Assembly: GCF_006539925.1 (NCBI RefSeq)
Contig: NZ_BJNY01000008.1
Coordinates: 142,440 to 206,439 of the forward strand
Direction of reading: 5' to 3'
DNA length: 64,000 nt
Source of the DNA: Glutamicibacter uratoxydans
GTDB lineage: Bacteria; Actinomycetota; Actinomycetes; Actinomycetales; Micrococcaceae
In this document: positions 43,495 to 54,150 of the stretch, piece by piece
Position numbering within the stretch: position 1 is the stretch's first letter
Layout of the letters: the number at the start of each line of letters is the position of its first letter
Translations under genes and position numbers: made by a program
The notes under the pieces: generated by a model
What the model was told of the DNA's origin: nothing
Database searches by the model: none
The model's input: the letters and a program-made list of their open reading frames with translations, nothing else

Positions 43495-44271
43495 TCACAC
43501 CAGATTGTTCTTGACCAGGAAGTCGGCCAGCGCGCGGCCTGCTTCTCCGTCATCGACCACGACGGTTCCCGCCTCACGCGGAGGCTTCTTCGCCACCGTG
43601 AGCATGATGGAGCGGGCGGTGTCTGCTGGCAGCGGGTCGACGCCGAGGTCTGCCAGCGTCAGCACCTCGATGGGCTTCTTCTTGGCGGCCATGATGCCCT
43701 TGAAATTCGGGAAGCGGGCATCGGGCAGCGCCTCGGTGATGGAGGCGATGGCCGGCAGCGGCGTGCTGATTTCGGCGCGGACGCCGTCGAACTCGCGGGT
43801 TCCGCTCAGCGCCTCGGCGGAGATCTCGATGGCCGACAGCGAGGTGGCGGCGGGCAGGTTCAGAAGCTCTGCAAGCATTGCCGGCAGCACGCCGGCCGAG
43901 CCGTCGGTGGACATGTTGCCGGCCAGGACCAGATCGTATTCCCCACGGCGCAGCGCGGCGGCCAGCGCCTCGGCGGTGAGCAGCAGGTCGGCGCCCAGCA
44001 GCTGTTCGTCGCTGATGTGGATCGCGGTTCCGGCCCCCATGGCCAGCGCCTTGCGCAGGGTGCCCTGTGCCGAATCCGGGCCCATGGTCACCGCGGTGAT
44101 CTCGGTGCCGGCGTTGGCATCGGCATATTTCAGCGCAACTTCCAGCGTGCGCTCGCCGATTTCATCCAGCACGGCTTCCGAGGCCGAGCGGTCGGCTAAG
44201 CCCGTTTCAAGATTCAGCAGGCGGTCTTCACCCGTATCGGGGACCTCCTTGATGAGTACCGCGATTTTCAT
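43495..44271 (-). CDS. etfB: Electron transfer flavoprotein beta subunit
   Basis: A 258-residue EtfB, with the start [13 protein letters not shown], the AMP-binding region [23 protein letters not shown] and [24 protein letters not shown], and the C-terminal recognition-loop area ([28 protein letters not shown]; here a span near residues 173-200). It precedes etfA by 11 bases and is the first gene of the operon. AAGGAG is close to ATG 44271. A CRP-like palindrome at 44443-44458 may regulate it. Confidence 0.92.
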   Translation of the reverse strand: MKIAVLIKEVPDTGEDRLLNLETGLADRSASEAVLDEIGERTLEVALKYADANAGTEITAVTMGPDSAQGTLRKALAMGAGTAIHISDEQLLGADLLLTAEALAAALRRGEYDLVLAGNMSTDGSAGVLPAMLAELLNLPAATSLSAIEISAEALSGTREFDGVRAEISTPLPAIASITEALPDARFPNFKGIMAAKKKPIEVLTLADLGVDPLPADTARSIMLTVAKKPPREAGTVVVDDGEAGRALADFLVKNNLV

Positions 44272-44655
44272 GTATCTCTCCTTGTTCGAAAGCCGCTTGC
44301 CACAGGCAGCCCGGGTGGGGCCTAGATCTCGCCGCCGCGCAGCGTTTGGGTTCTCAAAGCAGCGCCGCTGTTTCCAGAGTTTGCCGAGCAGGGCGAAAGC
44401 ACCAGCCTCAACCTCCCGACTTCCGGATAAACCGCGAAAACCTGTGCTCTAGGACACAAGAGCATCTGTTGCTCATCTTGTCGGATTCGGTCGCTTAGGT
44501 CAATGGTGTTTGAGCAGAAAACCGCAAGTGAAGTGGTGGGATTCGGAAAATCCGCCAGTTCATGAGGATTAACCGGACGGCGGAAACCCGCCGCGTTCTG
44601 CCCGTGCCGGTAGGCTTAAACCCAAGACCACTTCGATCAATCGTGAAGGACGGCC
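44272..44655. other. 384-base divergent regulatory region, etfB and hypothetical gene
   Basis: TGTGCTCTAGGACACA (44443-44458) is a TGTG-N8-CACA CRP/GlxR-like site and overlaps a second inverted repeat TGCTCT-N8-AGAGCA (44445-44464). I found no small ORF or RNA gene. Confidence 0.5.
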
Positions 44656-45759
44656 ATGGCCAGCAAGAAGCGTCAAAGCAAGAAGAATTCGGGACCGGGC
44701 AACCCGGCCAAGGCCGCCCCGCGTGGACGCAGCGTGCACCGCATCCAGGCCGAACAGGCTGTCGACGCGCTGCGCGACCAGTATGTGCGCTGGGTCGCCG
44801 CCCAGGTTCCCGGATTCTCCACCGCCGACGCCGCCCAGGCCTCGGAAATCCAGCTGGAAGTAGTGCAGGCGGTGGTCGGCGACTACGCAGAGGCCGCCCG
44901 CAGCTCGCAGATCTTCAAGATCGACGCTGAAATCTTCGGCGAATCACTGGCGCAGTTCCTGGTGACCCTGCCCGACGAGGTGGCCCCCGAGCCGATCTTC
45001 ACCACCTGGCTGGACTTCCTCAGCTTCGTCGAGGAACACGAGCTGTGGGAAGGAGACCAGGAAAGCTTCGAGGAGCTGCGCGAAATGCTGGAGGATGCCC
45101 TGGAGGGCTTTGCCGAGGGCGACGCGGAGATCTGCGAGCTGCTGCGCGGCACGGCGCTGTTCCCCCGGGTCAAGTCCTTTGCGCTGGCGCTGGAAGACGG
45201 CATCGACGTGACCGACTTCTCTGAGGCCAGCAATGAGCCGCGCGCCCGCGTGCTGGCGGCCATGGGCGTGGAGTCCAGCGACCCGGATGCGCCGGCCCCG
45301 CTGGAGTTCAACTACATCTGGAACGCCGCCATGATGTCGGTGGTCGTCAGCGACGGCGACAAGATCGTGCGCGACGAAGAGGCATTCGCAGCGTTCCTTG
45401 AGGGCGAGGACGCGGCCAGCGCCCAGATCCTCTTCGAGATGGCAGTCGGTGCGGTCCAGGGCCACCTGAACCCAACCATGGACGACACCCTGCGCGACGA
45501 GGCCCATTACTTGGTGCTGCGCAACCTGCTGGTCACCGCATCCACCGGCCGCGAGGGCGACGTGGAGGGCCTGCGCCGCAACATCGGCCCGAAGATCTAC
45601 GACCAGGTGCTTCCCGAAGCCCAGGCCGCCATGGCTTCGCTGGCCTCCTTCGGCCTGCTGGAGCTGAACGACGGGGTGTACAGCATCGACGAGCGGCTGG
45701 CTCCGGTGATCTCCGCCGGCATCAGCGAAGTCGAGGCGTTCTTCGAGGACGCCGAGTAG
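44656..45759 (+). CDS. Hypothetical acidic protein
   Basis: A 367-residue soluble protein. A basic N-terminus (ASKKRQSKKN, lysine-rich) is followed by an acidic helical body, with dense Glu in EEHELWEGDQESFEELREML and DALEGFAEGDAEICEL. It has no membrane segment or known motif. The C-terminal part (about 270-360) resembles a winged-helix shape (LLELNDGVYSIDERLAPVI), but this is weak. The start codon follows GAAGGACGGCC. It is a monocistronic gene closed by a TTCG-loop hairpin. I do not recognise the family. Confidence 0.65.
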   Translation: MASKKRQSKKNSGPGNPAKAAPRGRSVHRIQAEQAVDALRDQYVRWVAAQVPGFSTADAAQASEIQLEVVQAVVGDYAEAARSSQIFKIDAEIFGESLAQFLVTLPDEVAPEPIFTTWLDFLSFVEEHELWEGDQESFEELREMLEDALEGFAEGDAEICELLRGTALFPRVKSFALALEDGIDVTDFSEASNEPRARVLAAMGVESSDPDAPAPLEFNYIWNAAMMSVVVSDGDKIVRDEEAFAAFLEGEDAASAQILFEMAVGAVQGHLNPTMDDTLRDEAHYLVLRNLLVTASTGREGDVEGLRRNIGPKIYDQVLPEAQAAMASLASFGLLELNDGVYSIDERLAPVISAGISEVEAFFEDAE

Positions 45760-45764
45760 CATTT

Positions 45765-45788
45765 GGCGGGGCCGTTCGCGGCCCCGCC
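45765..45788. terminator. Bidirectional terminator with TTCG tetraloop
   Basis: GGCGGGGCCG-TTCG-CGGCCCCGCC, followed by GCTGTTTT on the plus strand, lies between convergent genes. The stable UUCG loop and T-run make it a strong intrinsic terminator for the rightward gene. Confidence 0.85.
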
Positions 45789-45794
45789 GCTGTT

Positions 45795-46472
45795 TTAGTA
45801 GGACATCAGCGCATCGCGCAGCGCCACCTCGAAGGCGCGCACATGCTCCGCCGACAGCTTGGAAGCGCGTTCGGCGTCTCCCTCGATCACCGCGTCCAGC
45901 AGATCCAGGTGCTCCTTGATGTGTTCGGTCAGGTGCGGAAGCTTGTCTGCCACGGTGCCCCAGATGCGCGTGCCCAGATTGTTGTAGCGCACCAGCGAAT
46001 CCTCCAGATGGGGGTTGCCACAGGCGCTGTAGATGGCGCGGTGCACCTGCGAATCGAAAGTCAGCAGCTGCTCGGTGCTGCTTTCCGAATGGTCGCTCTC
46101 TTCAATTTCGCGGGCCAGTTCGCGCAACTGTTCGCGGGTCGCTTCGGTGGCGGTGCGCGCCGCCCGGGCCGCCGCCATCGGTTCCAGGCCCTGGCGGATT
46201 TCCGAGATGTAGCCCAGGTCGCTGATCTCGACGCGGGTGGCGAAGGTGCCGCGCTTGGGGTAGCTGACCACCAGTTTGTCGATCTCCAGGCGCTTGAGCG
46301 CCTCGCGCAGCGGGGTGCGGCCGATGTTCAGCTCCTGCATCAGCGCCTCCTCCCGGATCGGGTCTCCCGGGGCGATGACAAGGGTGAGAAGCATCTGGCA
46401 CAACTGCTCATAGGCGAAGTCGGCCATGGAGACTCCCGGCTGGCGCGTAGCGGCGATTGTTGACTGGCTCAT
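45795..46472 (-). CDS. GntR regulator, FadR/FCD subfamily (copy 1)
   Basis: A 225-residue regulator. The N-terminal winged helix-turn-helix has EEALMQELNIGRTPLREALKRLE and VSYPKRGTFAT; the C-terminal FCD helical domain contains the metal-binding histidines (DSQVHRAIYSACGN, EHVRAFEVAL). It is divergent from purU, 121 bases away, and very like the GntR at 63135-63791, especially in the recognition helix. It probably controls the purU-dmgO-fchA-folD operon. An inverted repeat ACTTTT-CGA-AAAAGT (46488-46502) overlaps its own leader and could be autoregulatory. Confidence 0.88.
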   Translation of the reverse strand: MSQSTIAATRQPGVSMADFAYEQLCQMLLTLVIAPGDPIREEALMQELNIGRTPLREALKRLEIDKLVVSYPKRGTFATRVEISDLGYISEIRQGLEPMAAARAARTATEATREQLRELAREIEESDHSESSTEQLLTFDSQVHRAIYSACGNPHLEDSLVRYNNLGTRIWGTVADKLPHLTEHIKEHLDLLDAVIEGDAERASKLSAEHVRAFEVALRDALMSY

Positions 46473-46487
46473 GACGACCTCCTGATA

Positions 46488-46579
46488 ACTTTTCGAAAAA
46501 GTCTTGACCTCAAAAATTCCTGTGACCTAGACTACATTGCAATTCATAATATATTAGTCGGATATCTTTCGAGTATATC
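46488..46579 (+). promoter_or_regulatory. purU promoter with flanking GntR-type palindromes
   Basis: TTGACC (46504-46509), 18 bases, TAGACT (46528-46533) form a good promoter towards purU. Upstream is ACTTTT-CGA-AAAAGT (46488-46502). Downstream of the expected transcription start is GATAT-N9-ATATC (46561-46579), just before the GGGAG ribosome-binding site, where a bound repressor would block elongation. Confidence 0.55.
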
Positions 46580-46593
46580 GATAGGGAGTTGTC

Positions 46594-47493
46594 ATGAGCG
46601 TACAGAACCTCACCACCTCAGCGGAAGCTGTTCAGGAAGAAAACCTGGACACCGAATTCGTCCTCACCGCCTCCTGCCTGGATCAGGTGGGCATCGTCGC
46701 CGGCGTCGCGGACTTCTTGTCCTCGCGCGGCTTCAACATCAAGGAGCACCAGCAGTTCGACAACCGCGGGGCGGGCAAGGTGCACATCCGCACCGCCTTC
46801 ACCACGCCTGAGCCGATCTCGGCCAAGGCGCTGGAAGCAGATTTCGCCGCCGTCGCGCAGCGCTTCGACATGAGCTACCAGCTGCGCGGCTCGCAGCCTA
46901 CCCGCCTGCTGATCATGGTCTCCAAGGGCGGCCACTGCCTGAACGACCTGCTCTTCCGCTGGCGCCAGGGCGAGCTGAACGCCGAGATCGCGCTCGTGGT
47001 TTCCAACCACGAGGACCTGCGCCAGATGGCGGAGGGCGCCGGCATCCCATTCGTGCACGTGCCGATCACCAAGGACACCAAGGAACAGGCCGAGGCCAAG
47101 CTGCTGGAGCTGATCGACGAGCACGACATCGACCTGGTGGTGCTGGCCCGCTACATGCAGATCCTCTCCGACGAGCTGACCCGCAAGCTCGAAGGCCGCG
47201 CGATTAACATCCACCACTCCTTCCTGCCCGGCTTCAAGGGCGCCCGCCCCTACCACCAGGCCCATGACCGCGGCGTGAAGATGATCGGCGCCACCGCCCA
47301 CTACGTCACCGCAGACCTGGACGAGGGCCCGATCATCGAGCAGGAAGTGATCCGCGTGGACCACACCTACGACCCGCGCGCGCTGTCCCAGGTGGGCCGC
47401 ACTGCCGAGTCCCAGGCCCTGTCCCGCGCGGTGCAGTGGCACTGCGAGTCCCGAGTCCTGCTCGACGGCACCAGCACCGTCGTCTTCCGCTAA
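46594..47493 (+). CDS. purU: Formyltetrahydrofolate deformylase
   Basis: A 299-residue enzyme hydrolysing 10-formyl-THF to formate and THF. An N-terminal ACT domain (about residues 20-105, VLTASCLDQVGIVAGVADFL) is followed by the formyltransferase-like domain with RLLIMVSKGGHCLNDLL, the catalytic block INIHHSFLPGFKGARPY and the Asp in DLDEGPIIEQ. In this operon it is the last step of folate C1 disposal: methyl from dimethylglycine to methylene-, methenyl-, formyl-THF and then formate, regenerating THF for dimethylglycine oxidase. Confidence 0.93.
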   Translation: MSVQNLTTSAEAVQEENLDTEFVLTASCLDQVGIVAGVADFLSSRGFNIKEHQQFDNRGAGKVHIRTAFTTPEPISAKALEADFAAVAQRFDMSYQLRGSQPTRLLIMVSKGGHCLNDLLFRWRQGELNAEIALVVSNHEDLRQMAEGAGIPFVHVPITKDTKEQAEAKLLELIDEHDIDLVVLARYMQILSDELTRKLEGRAINIHHSFLPGFKGARPYHQAHDRGVKMIGATAHYVTADLDEGPIIEQEVIRVDHTYDPRALSQVGRTAESQALSRAVQWHCESRVLLDGTSTVVFR

Positions 47494-47515
47494 AAACCAC
47501 CAGCTTCACACCTAA

Positions 47516-50044
<2,529 letters not shown>

Positions 50045-50046
50045 CG

Positions 50047-50676
50047 GTGCCAGTCATTTCCGAACTCTCGATCCAGGACTACCTGGCCGGGCTTTCATCC
50101 AACGAGCCGACCCCGGGCGGAGGTGCGGCCGCCGGGCTGCACCTCGCCCAGGGCGCGGCCCTGGTGGCCATGGTGGCCCGCTTCTCCACCGGCTCCCGCT
50201 ACCGCGACGTTGAAGAGCGGGCGCTGGAAATCGCCCGCCTCGCCGACGAGCTGCGCGACGGCGCGGTGCAGGTGGCGCAGGACGACCAGCTGGTCTTCGC
50301 CCAGGTCATCGCCGCCTACCGGCTGCCGCGGGCCGACGACGAGCAGCGCGCCGCCCGCGCCGCCGCCATCGAGGACGCCACCATCAAGGCCTCCATGCCG
50401 CAGTTCGAATCGGTGTCCCTGGCCGAGCAGATCCTTGCCCTGGCCGAAGAGCTGGTGAAAATCGGCAACCGCAGCGTGCTCAGCGACGTGGCAGCCGCCG
50501 CGGAAGCAGCCCGCGCGGCCCTGGGCACCGCCGTGGTGACCATGGAAATCAACGCCAACTCGCTGAAGACCCAGGCGCTGCGCGAGAAGCTCGCCGAGGC
50601 GGTGACCGAGGCGGAGGAGGACATGGCTCTGGCCGATCAGATCAGCCGCAAGGTCCGCAGGGAGCTGGCCGGATGA
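50047..50676 (+). CDS. fchA: Methenyltetrahydrofolate cyclohydrolase (FchA-type cyclodeaminase/cyclohydrolase)
   Basis: A 209-residue all-helical protein of the cyclodeaminase/cyclohydrolase family (as in FTCD and FchA). The N-terminus is YLAGLSSNEPTPGGGAAAGLHLAQGAALVAMV, with the diagnostic PTPGGG loop (about residues 21-26). The C-terminal helices contain AEEDMALADQI. The GTG start (50047) lies two bases after the dmgO stop, and the end overlaps folD by four bases. It hydrolyses methenyl-THF to 10-formyl-THF for PurU. Its presence beside folD matters because this FolD appears to lack cyclohydrolase activity. Glutamate formiminotransferase partners are not nearby. Confidence 0.85.
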   Translation: MPVISELSIQDYLAGLSSNEPTPGGGAAAGLHLAQGAALVAMVARFSTGSRYRDVEERALEIARLADELRDGAVQVAQDDQLVFAQVIAAYRLPRADDEQRAARAAAIEDATIKASMPQFESVSLAEQILALAEELVKIGNRSVLSDVAAAAEAARAALGTAVVTMEINANSLKTQALREKLAEAVTEAEEDMALADQISRKVRRELAG

Positions 50677-51542
50677 GCGCGCGGCTGCTCACCGGCCTGC
50701 CGGTGGCCAAGAAGCTGCGCGCGGACACTGCGCGGAACATCAAGGAGCTTGCCGGCACCGGGGTGGTTCCCAAGCTGGCGGTGGTGCTTGCCACCGACAA
50801 CGAGTCAACCGCCTGGTATGTGCGCTCCATTGTGCGCCAGGCGGCCGAGGCCGCGGTGCACTGCGACGTGGTGGACCTCGGCGCGGACGCCGGGCAGTGG
50901 CAGCTGCAAGAAGCCCTTGAGGCGCTGGCCCTGGACCACACGGTCCACGGCATCATCCTGCAGACGCCGCTTCCTGCGGGGGTCGACGCGGCCGTGCTGG
51001 CCGCGCTGATTCCGGTGCACAAGGACATCGACGGGGCCAACCCGGAGAGCCTGGGCCGCCTGGCCGCCGGGCTTCCGGCCTATGCCGCGACCACCGCGCA
51101 GGCCGCGGTCGAGGTCCTGGAGCACTACCAGGTGCCGCTGGCTGGCGAGCACGTGACGGTCATCGGCCGCTCGATGGTCGTCGGCAAGCCGCTGGCCCAG
51201 CTGCTGCTGGCGCGCGACGCCACCGTCACCACCTGCCATTCGCGCACCAGGGATCTGGCGAGCCACACCAAGGCCTCTTCGGTCGTGGTGGTGGCCGCGG
51301 GACGTGCCGGCCTGCTCACCGGCGCGGACCTGAATGAGGACAGCGTGGTCGTCGACGTCGGCACCAATGTCGACGAGGCGGGCAGGCTGATTGGAGATGT
51401 CCATGCGGACAGTGTGCTGCCGGTTGCCAAGGCCTTGAGCCCGGTGCCCGGAGGGGTGGGGACTGTGACCACCTCGCTGCTGATGCTGCGCACTTCGCAG
51501 GCGGCGCTGGAATCGCTAGTGGCCAGCGCCCAGCCCGCCTGA
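50673..51542 (+). CDS. folD: Methylenetetrahydrofolate dehydrogenase (FolD homologue with catalytic Lys replaced)
   Basis: A 289-residue FolD-family protein. The NAD(P) domain has VIGRSMVVGKPLAQLLL and the C-terminal SPVPGGVGTVTTSLLM; the substrate region has GIILQTPLPAGVD and HKDIDGANPESLGRL (conserved Asp). In E. coli FolD the YxxxK motif (YVASK) supplies the lysine needed for cyclohydrolase activity. Here it reads Tyr49-Val-Arg-Ser-Ile53, so the lysine is isoleucine. The usual PCTP motif is also altered (AATTAQ). It is expected to oxidise methylene-THF only, leaving the next step to FchA. It overlaps fchA by four bases. Confidence 0.88.
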   Translation: MSARLLTGLPVAKKLRADTARNIKELAGTGVVPKLAVVLATDNESTAWYVRSIVRQAAEAAVHCDVVDLGADAGQWQLQEALEALALDHTVHGIILQTPLPAGVDAAVLAALIPVHKDIDGANPESLGRLAAGLPAYAATTAQAAVEVLEHYQVPLAGEHVTVIGRSMVVGKPLAQLLLARDATVTTCHSRTRDLASHTKASSVVVVAAGRAGLLTGADLNEDSVVVDVGTNVDEAGRLIGDVHADSVLPVAKALSPVPGGVGTVTTSLLMLRTSQAALESLVASAQPA

Positions 51543-51561
51543 GAACCCGTATGGGACAACT

Positions 51562-51603
51562 GGAAGGCCGTCGTGAACACGGGTAGGTTCACGGCGGCCT
51601 TCC
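51562..51603 (+). terminator. Terminator of the purU-dmgO-fchA-folD operon
   Basis: A 17-bp stem (51562-51578 with 51587-51603), one G-T wobble and an eight-base loop, 19 bases after the folD stop. Confidence 0.7.
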
Positions 51604-51691
51604 GCTGTATTCGGAAGCCTCCGGAAGGCTGTTGATCTCATCATTCGGACGCATTCTTCTCGGATGCTGGTCGGGATCCTATGCTTGGAAG

Positions 51692-52516
51692 ATGACTAGG
51701 CAGGCTATGGAACTGAGTCCCTTCGTGGACATCGGCTGGTTGAAATCCCACCGCGAGCAGGTGGTTGTCGCCGACGTTCGCTGGTACCTCGATGGCTCTT
51801 CCGGCGCGCAAGCCTACCGCCGCGGACATATTCCCGGTGCAGTCTTCGTCGACCTGGACCGCTGGCTCTCGGGAGAGTCTGGGCCGCGAGGCCTCAATCC
51901 GCTGCCCACCCCGGACGTATTTGCGCAGGGTATGGGTTCGCTGGGGATCGGGGACGATTCAACGGTCATCGCCTATGACGACGCCGGCGGAGTCATCGCG
52001 GCGCGACTCGTATGGATGCTGCGCGCCCTTGGGAAGAGTTCCGCATTGCTCGACGGAGGAATCTCCTCTTGGGGCGGGCCGCTGGAAACTAGTGTGCCGC
52101 AACCGTCCGTGGCCCAGTTCTCGGCCACGGCCTGGCCGGCATCCATGTTGGCAAGCGCCGACGACGTTGACCAATTTCCAGGCCTGGTGGTGGATGCGCG
52201 CAACCCGGAGCGGTTCAATGGAAGCTTGCAGGTGCCCAGCGATCCGCAGCCCGGGCATATTCCGGGCGCGGTTAACGTACCCTGCCGGCGCAATCTCGAT
52301 GCAGCAGGCCAGCTGCTACCAGCTACACAGGTGCGCGAAAATTTTTATCGCGCTGACGTCACAGACGCTACGGCGACTATTTCGTATTGCGGTTCTGGTG
52401 TCACCGCATGCCATAACCTTCTAGTGATGGAACACCTTGGAATGGGCCGTGGTCGCCTTTATCCCGGGGGCTGGTCGCACTATGCCGCGCTGGAGAATCG
52501 CATCGCGGAACTGTAA
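51692..52516 (+). CDS. Thiosulfate/3-mercaptopyruvate sulfurtransferase (tandem rhodanese)
   Basis: A 274-residue protein of two rhodanese domains. The N-terminal one (VVVADVRWYLDG, GHIPGAVFVDLDRWL) lacks the catalytic cysteine, as is normal; the C-terminal one carries SYCGSGVTACHN with the active Cys. GxGVT-type loops are more usual in 3-mercaptopyruvate/thiosulfate enzymes, so the donor is not resolved. ATG 51692 follows GGAAG with almost no spacing; ATG 51707 is an alternative and the frame opens at 51632. It is not obviously linked to the C1 operon upstream. Confidence 0.82.
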   Translation: MTRQAMELSPFVDIGWLKSHREQVVVADVRWYLDGSSGAQAYRRGHIPGAVFVDLDRWLSGESGPRGLNPLPTPDVFAQGMGSLGIGDDSTVIAYDDAGGVIAARLVWMLRALGKSSALLDGGISSWGGPLETSVPQPSVAQFSATAWPASMLASADDVDQFPGLVVDARNPERFNGSLQVPSDPQPGHIPGAVNVPCRRNLDAAGQLLPATQVRENFYRADVTDATATISYCGSGVTACHNLLVMEHLGMGRGRLYPGGWSHYAALENRIAEL

Positions 52517-52629
52517 TGCCGATTCTGCGCAGGTCTTCCGCCCTGCTTGCGGGATAAGTGCTGTGTTCTTGGAAGCCCGGAAAGCCGAGCTTCCAACCGG
52601 TTGCCCAAGTAAAAATTCTCAGAATATAT

Positions 52630-52645
52630 TCGAATACATTTTCTA
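52630..52645. promoter_or_regulatory. Possible LexA (SOS) box upstream of HNH gene
   Basis: TCGAATACATTTTCTA matches the actinobacterial TCGAAC-N4-GTTCGA pattern at 9 of 12 positions and lies 22 bases before ATG 52668. Flanking GAATATATTC (52622-52631) and GAATAC...GTATTC half-sites add further symmetry. Confidence 0.35.
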
Positions 52646-52667
52646 ACAATGAGAGTATTCTGGAAAT

Positions 52668-54098
52668 ATGTCCGAAGCAATGGCGCAAAGGCATCGCCCA
52701 CCCCAGACCCCCTTGGAACTGCGGCTGACTGAGCTGCGGCGGGAAATCCACGCTCTGGCTACAGAGCTGCTGGAATCTGGGGACACCCCTGAGCTCTTGC
52801 TCGGGATCAGTGAACTGCAGACGACCATCGCAGCGTTCCACTATTTGCAGGCGGCGCTGAGCCATCAGGCAGAAAAGCGCATCTGCTACGACCATGAAGA
52901 ACGCGGCGTGCACATTGACTACCCGGCCACCGGTGCGGCCAGCAGCGTGGCCCTGGCCCGCCGGCAGGCTCCCCATGGTTTCATGTCGAAGCTGGCCGGC
53001 TACCGGATTCTCTTTGAAGACACCCCGAACCTCGCGGGCGCCTTCGCCCTCGGTGTTGTGGACGAAGACCGCATCGACATTACCCTGACCGAGCTGGGCA
53101 AGATCAAAGCCGAGCATCGGAAGGACTTTGACGCTTTCTATGGCGAGAACCCCGATTTATTCACCAACAAGGGGCCGGGCAAAGTCCGTGAAGCGGTGCG
53201 GGAATTCACTCTTCCGCTGATGGATGACGAGGAATCGGCGAAGCTGCAAGACGCCGCCGATAAGCAGTATGTCCGCTTCTACCGCGACGGAAGTTCAATC
53301 CGTTTCAGCGGGAGCCTTCCATCGGTTGAAGGCGTTGCCTTGCGAGAGCATCTGCGTCAGGTGTCTTTCCAAGCCAAACAGCAGGGAGATCCGCGTACTC
53401 GCACGCAGATCGAGGCCTCGGCCTTGGTCGGCAATCTGGTCGCCGGGCAGAAGCGCAAGCTGCCATTGAATCTGAGCCTCTGCTTGATCATGACAGACCG
53501 TTCCCTATTCATGGGAAAGAAGGAACCAGCCTACTTGGAAGGCTACGGCTACATCTCGTCTCAGGTGGCACGGGAGCTGATCGCTGGCTCCTTTGACGGC
53601 AACGGTGTAGACATTCGCAAGCTGCGTGAAGGCGAGTACCAGGACTACCTGGAGAACCTGGAAACGGTCACCGAAATTATCCGGTTGTATACGGCGCCGG
53701 GAGGCACCGAGCTGGTGGCAATGGATTCAAAGGCAAGAGCGTTTCCCAAGAAGCTGCGGCGCTTTATCAGGGTGAGGGATCGGAATTGCCGAACGCCTTA
53801 TTGCGACGGCCTGGTGCAGGAAGCCGACCATATTCTTCAGCACCATCTCGGTGGCCGAACTAATGCGGACAACTCTGCTGGACGCTGCCCAATATGCAAT
53901 AAAGCAAAAGAAAAGTGGGGCTGGGACGAATATGTGGCCCTGGCTCATCCGCAGACCATGGTTATTCAGAACGCTGGGATGAGGTTTGTCTCGCAGGCCC
54001 CGCCGGTCATGGGGTATGAACATGCGGTGTTCCCGGAACTGAAAGAGGAACCTGGGTGGCTGCGTGGATTGAAGCATCGCTTGCGTGGAGCTGCCTAG
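52668..54098 (+). CDS. HNH endonuclease-domain protein with DUF222 (13E12-like)
   Basis: A 476-residue member of the widespread actinobacterial DUF222-HNH family. The N-terminal ~330 residues are the helical DUF222 region. The HNH module sits near residues 365-420: FIRVRDRNCRTPYCDG with the first zinc Cys pair, QEADHILQHHLGGRTNADNSAG with the catalytic His, and CPICNKAKEKWGW with the second Cys pair. Such genes are often multicopy and may be mobile; their function is not established, and DNA-damage induction is known for mycobacterial 13E12 members. GGAAAT precedes ATG 52668. Confidence 0.85.
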   Translation: MSEAMAQRHRPPQTPLELRLTELRREIHALATELLESGDTPELLLGISELQTTIAAFHYLQAALSHQAEKRICYDHEERGVHIDYPATGAASSVALARRQAPHGFMSKLAGYRILFEDTPNLAGAFALGVVDEDRIDITLTELGKIKAEHRKDFDAFYGENPDLFTNKGPGKVREAVREFTLPLMDDEESAKLQDAADKQYVRFYRDGSSIRFSGSLPSVEGVALREHLRQVSFQAKQQGDPRTRTQIEASALVGNLVAGQKRKLPLNLSLCLIMTDRSLFMGKKEPAYLEGYGYISSQVARELIAGSFDGNGVDIRKLREGEYQDYLENLETVTEIIRLYTAPGGTELVAMDSKARAFPKKLRRFIRVRDRNCRTPYCDGLVQEADHILQHHLGGRTNADNSAGRCPICNKAKEKWGWDEYVALAHPQTMVIQNAGMRFVSQAPPVMGYEHAVFPELKEEPGWLRGLKHRLRGAA

Positions 54099-54112
54099 CC
54101 TGCAGACAAGAA

Positions 54113-54146
54113 GGCCCTGAGAACGGTTTTAGCCGTTCTCAGGGCC
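54113..54146. terminator. Bidirectional terminator between HNH gene and gbcB-like gene
   Basis: GGCCCTGAGAACGG (54113-54126) pairs perfectly with 54133-54146 around TTTTAG, between convergent stop codons. Confidence 0.8.
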
Positions 54147-54150
54147 CATC

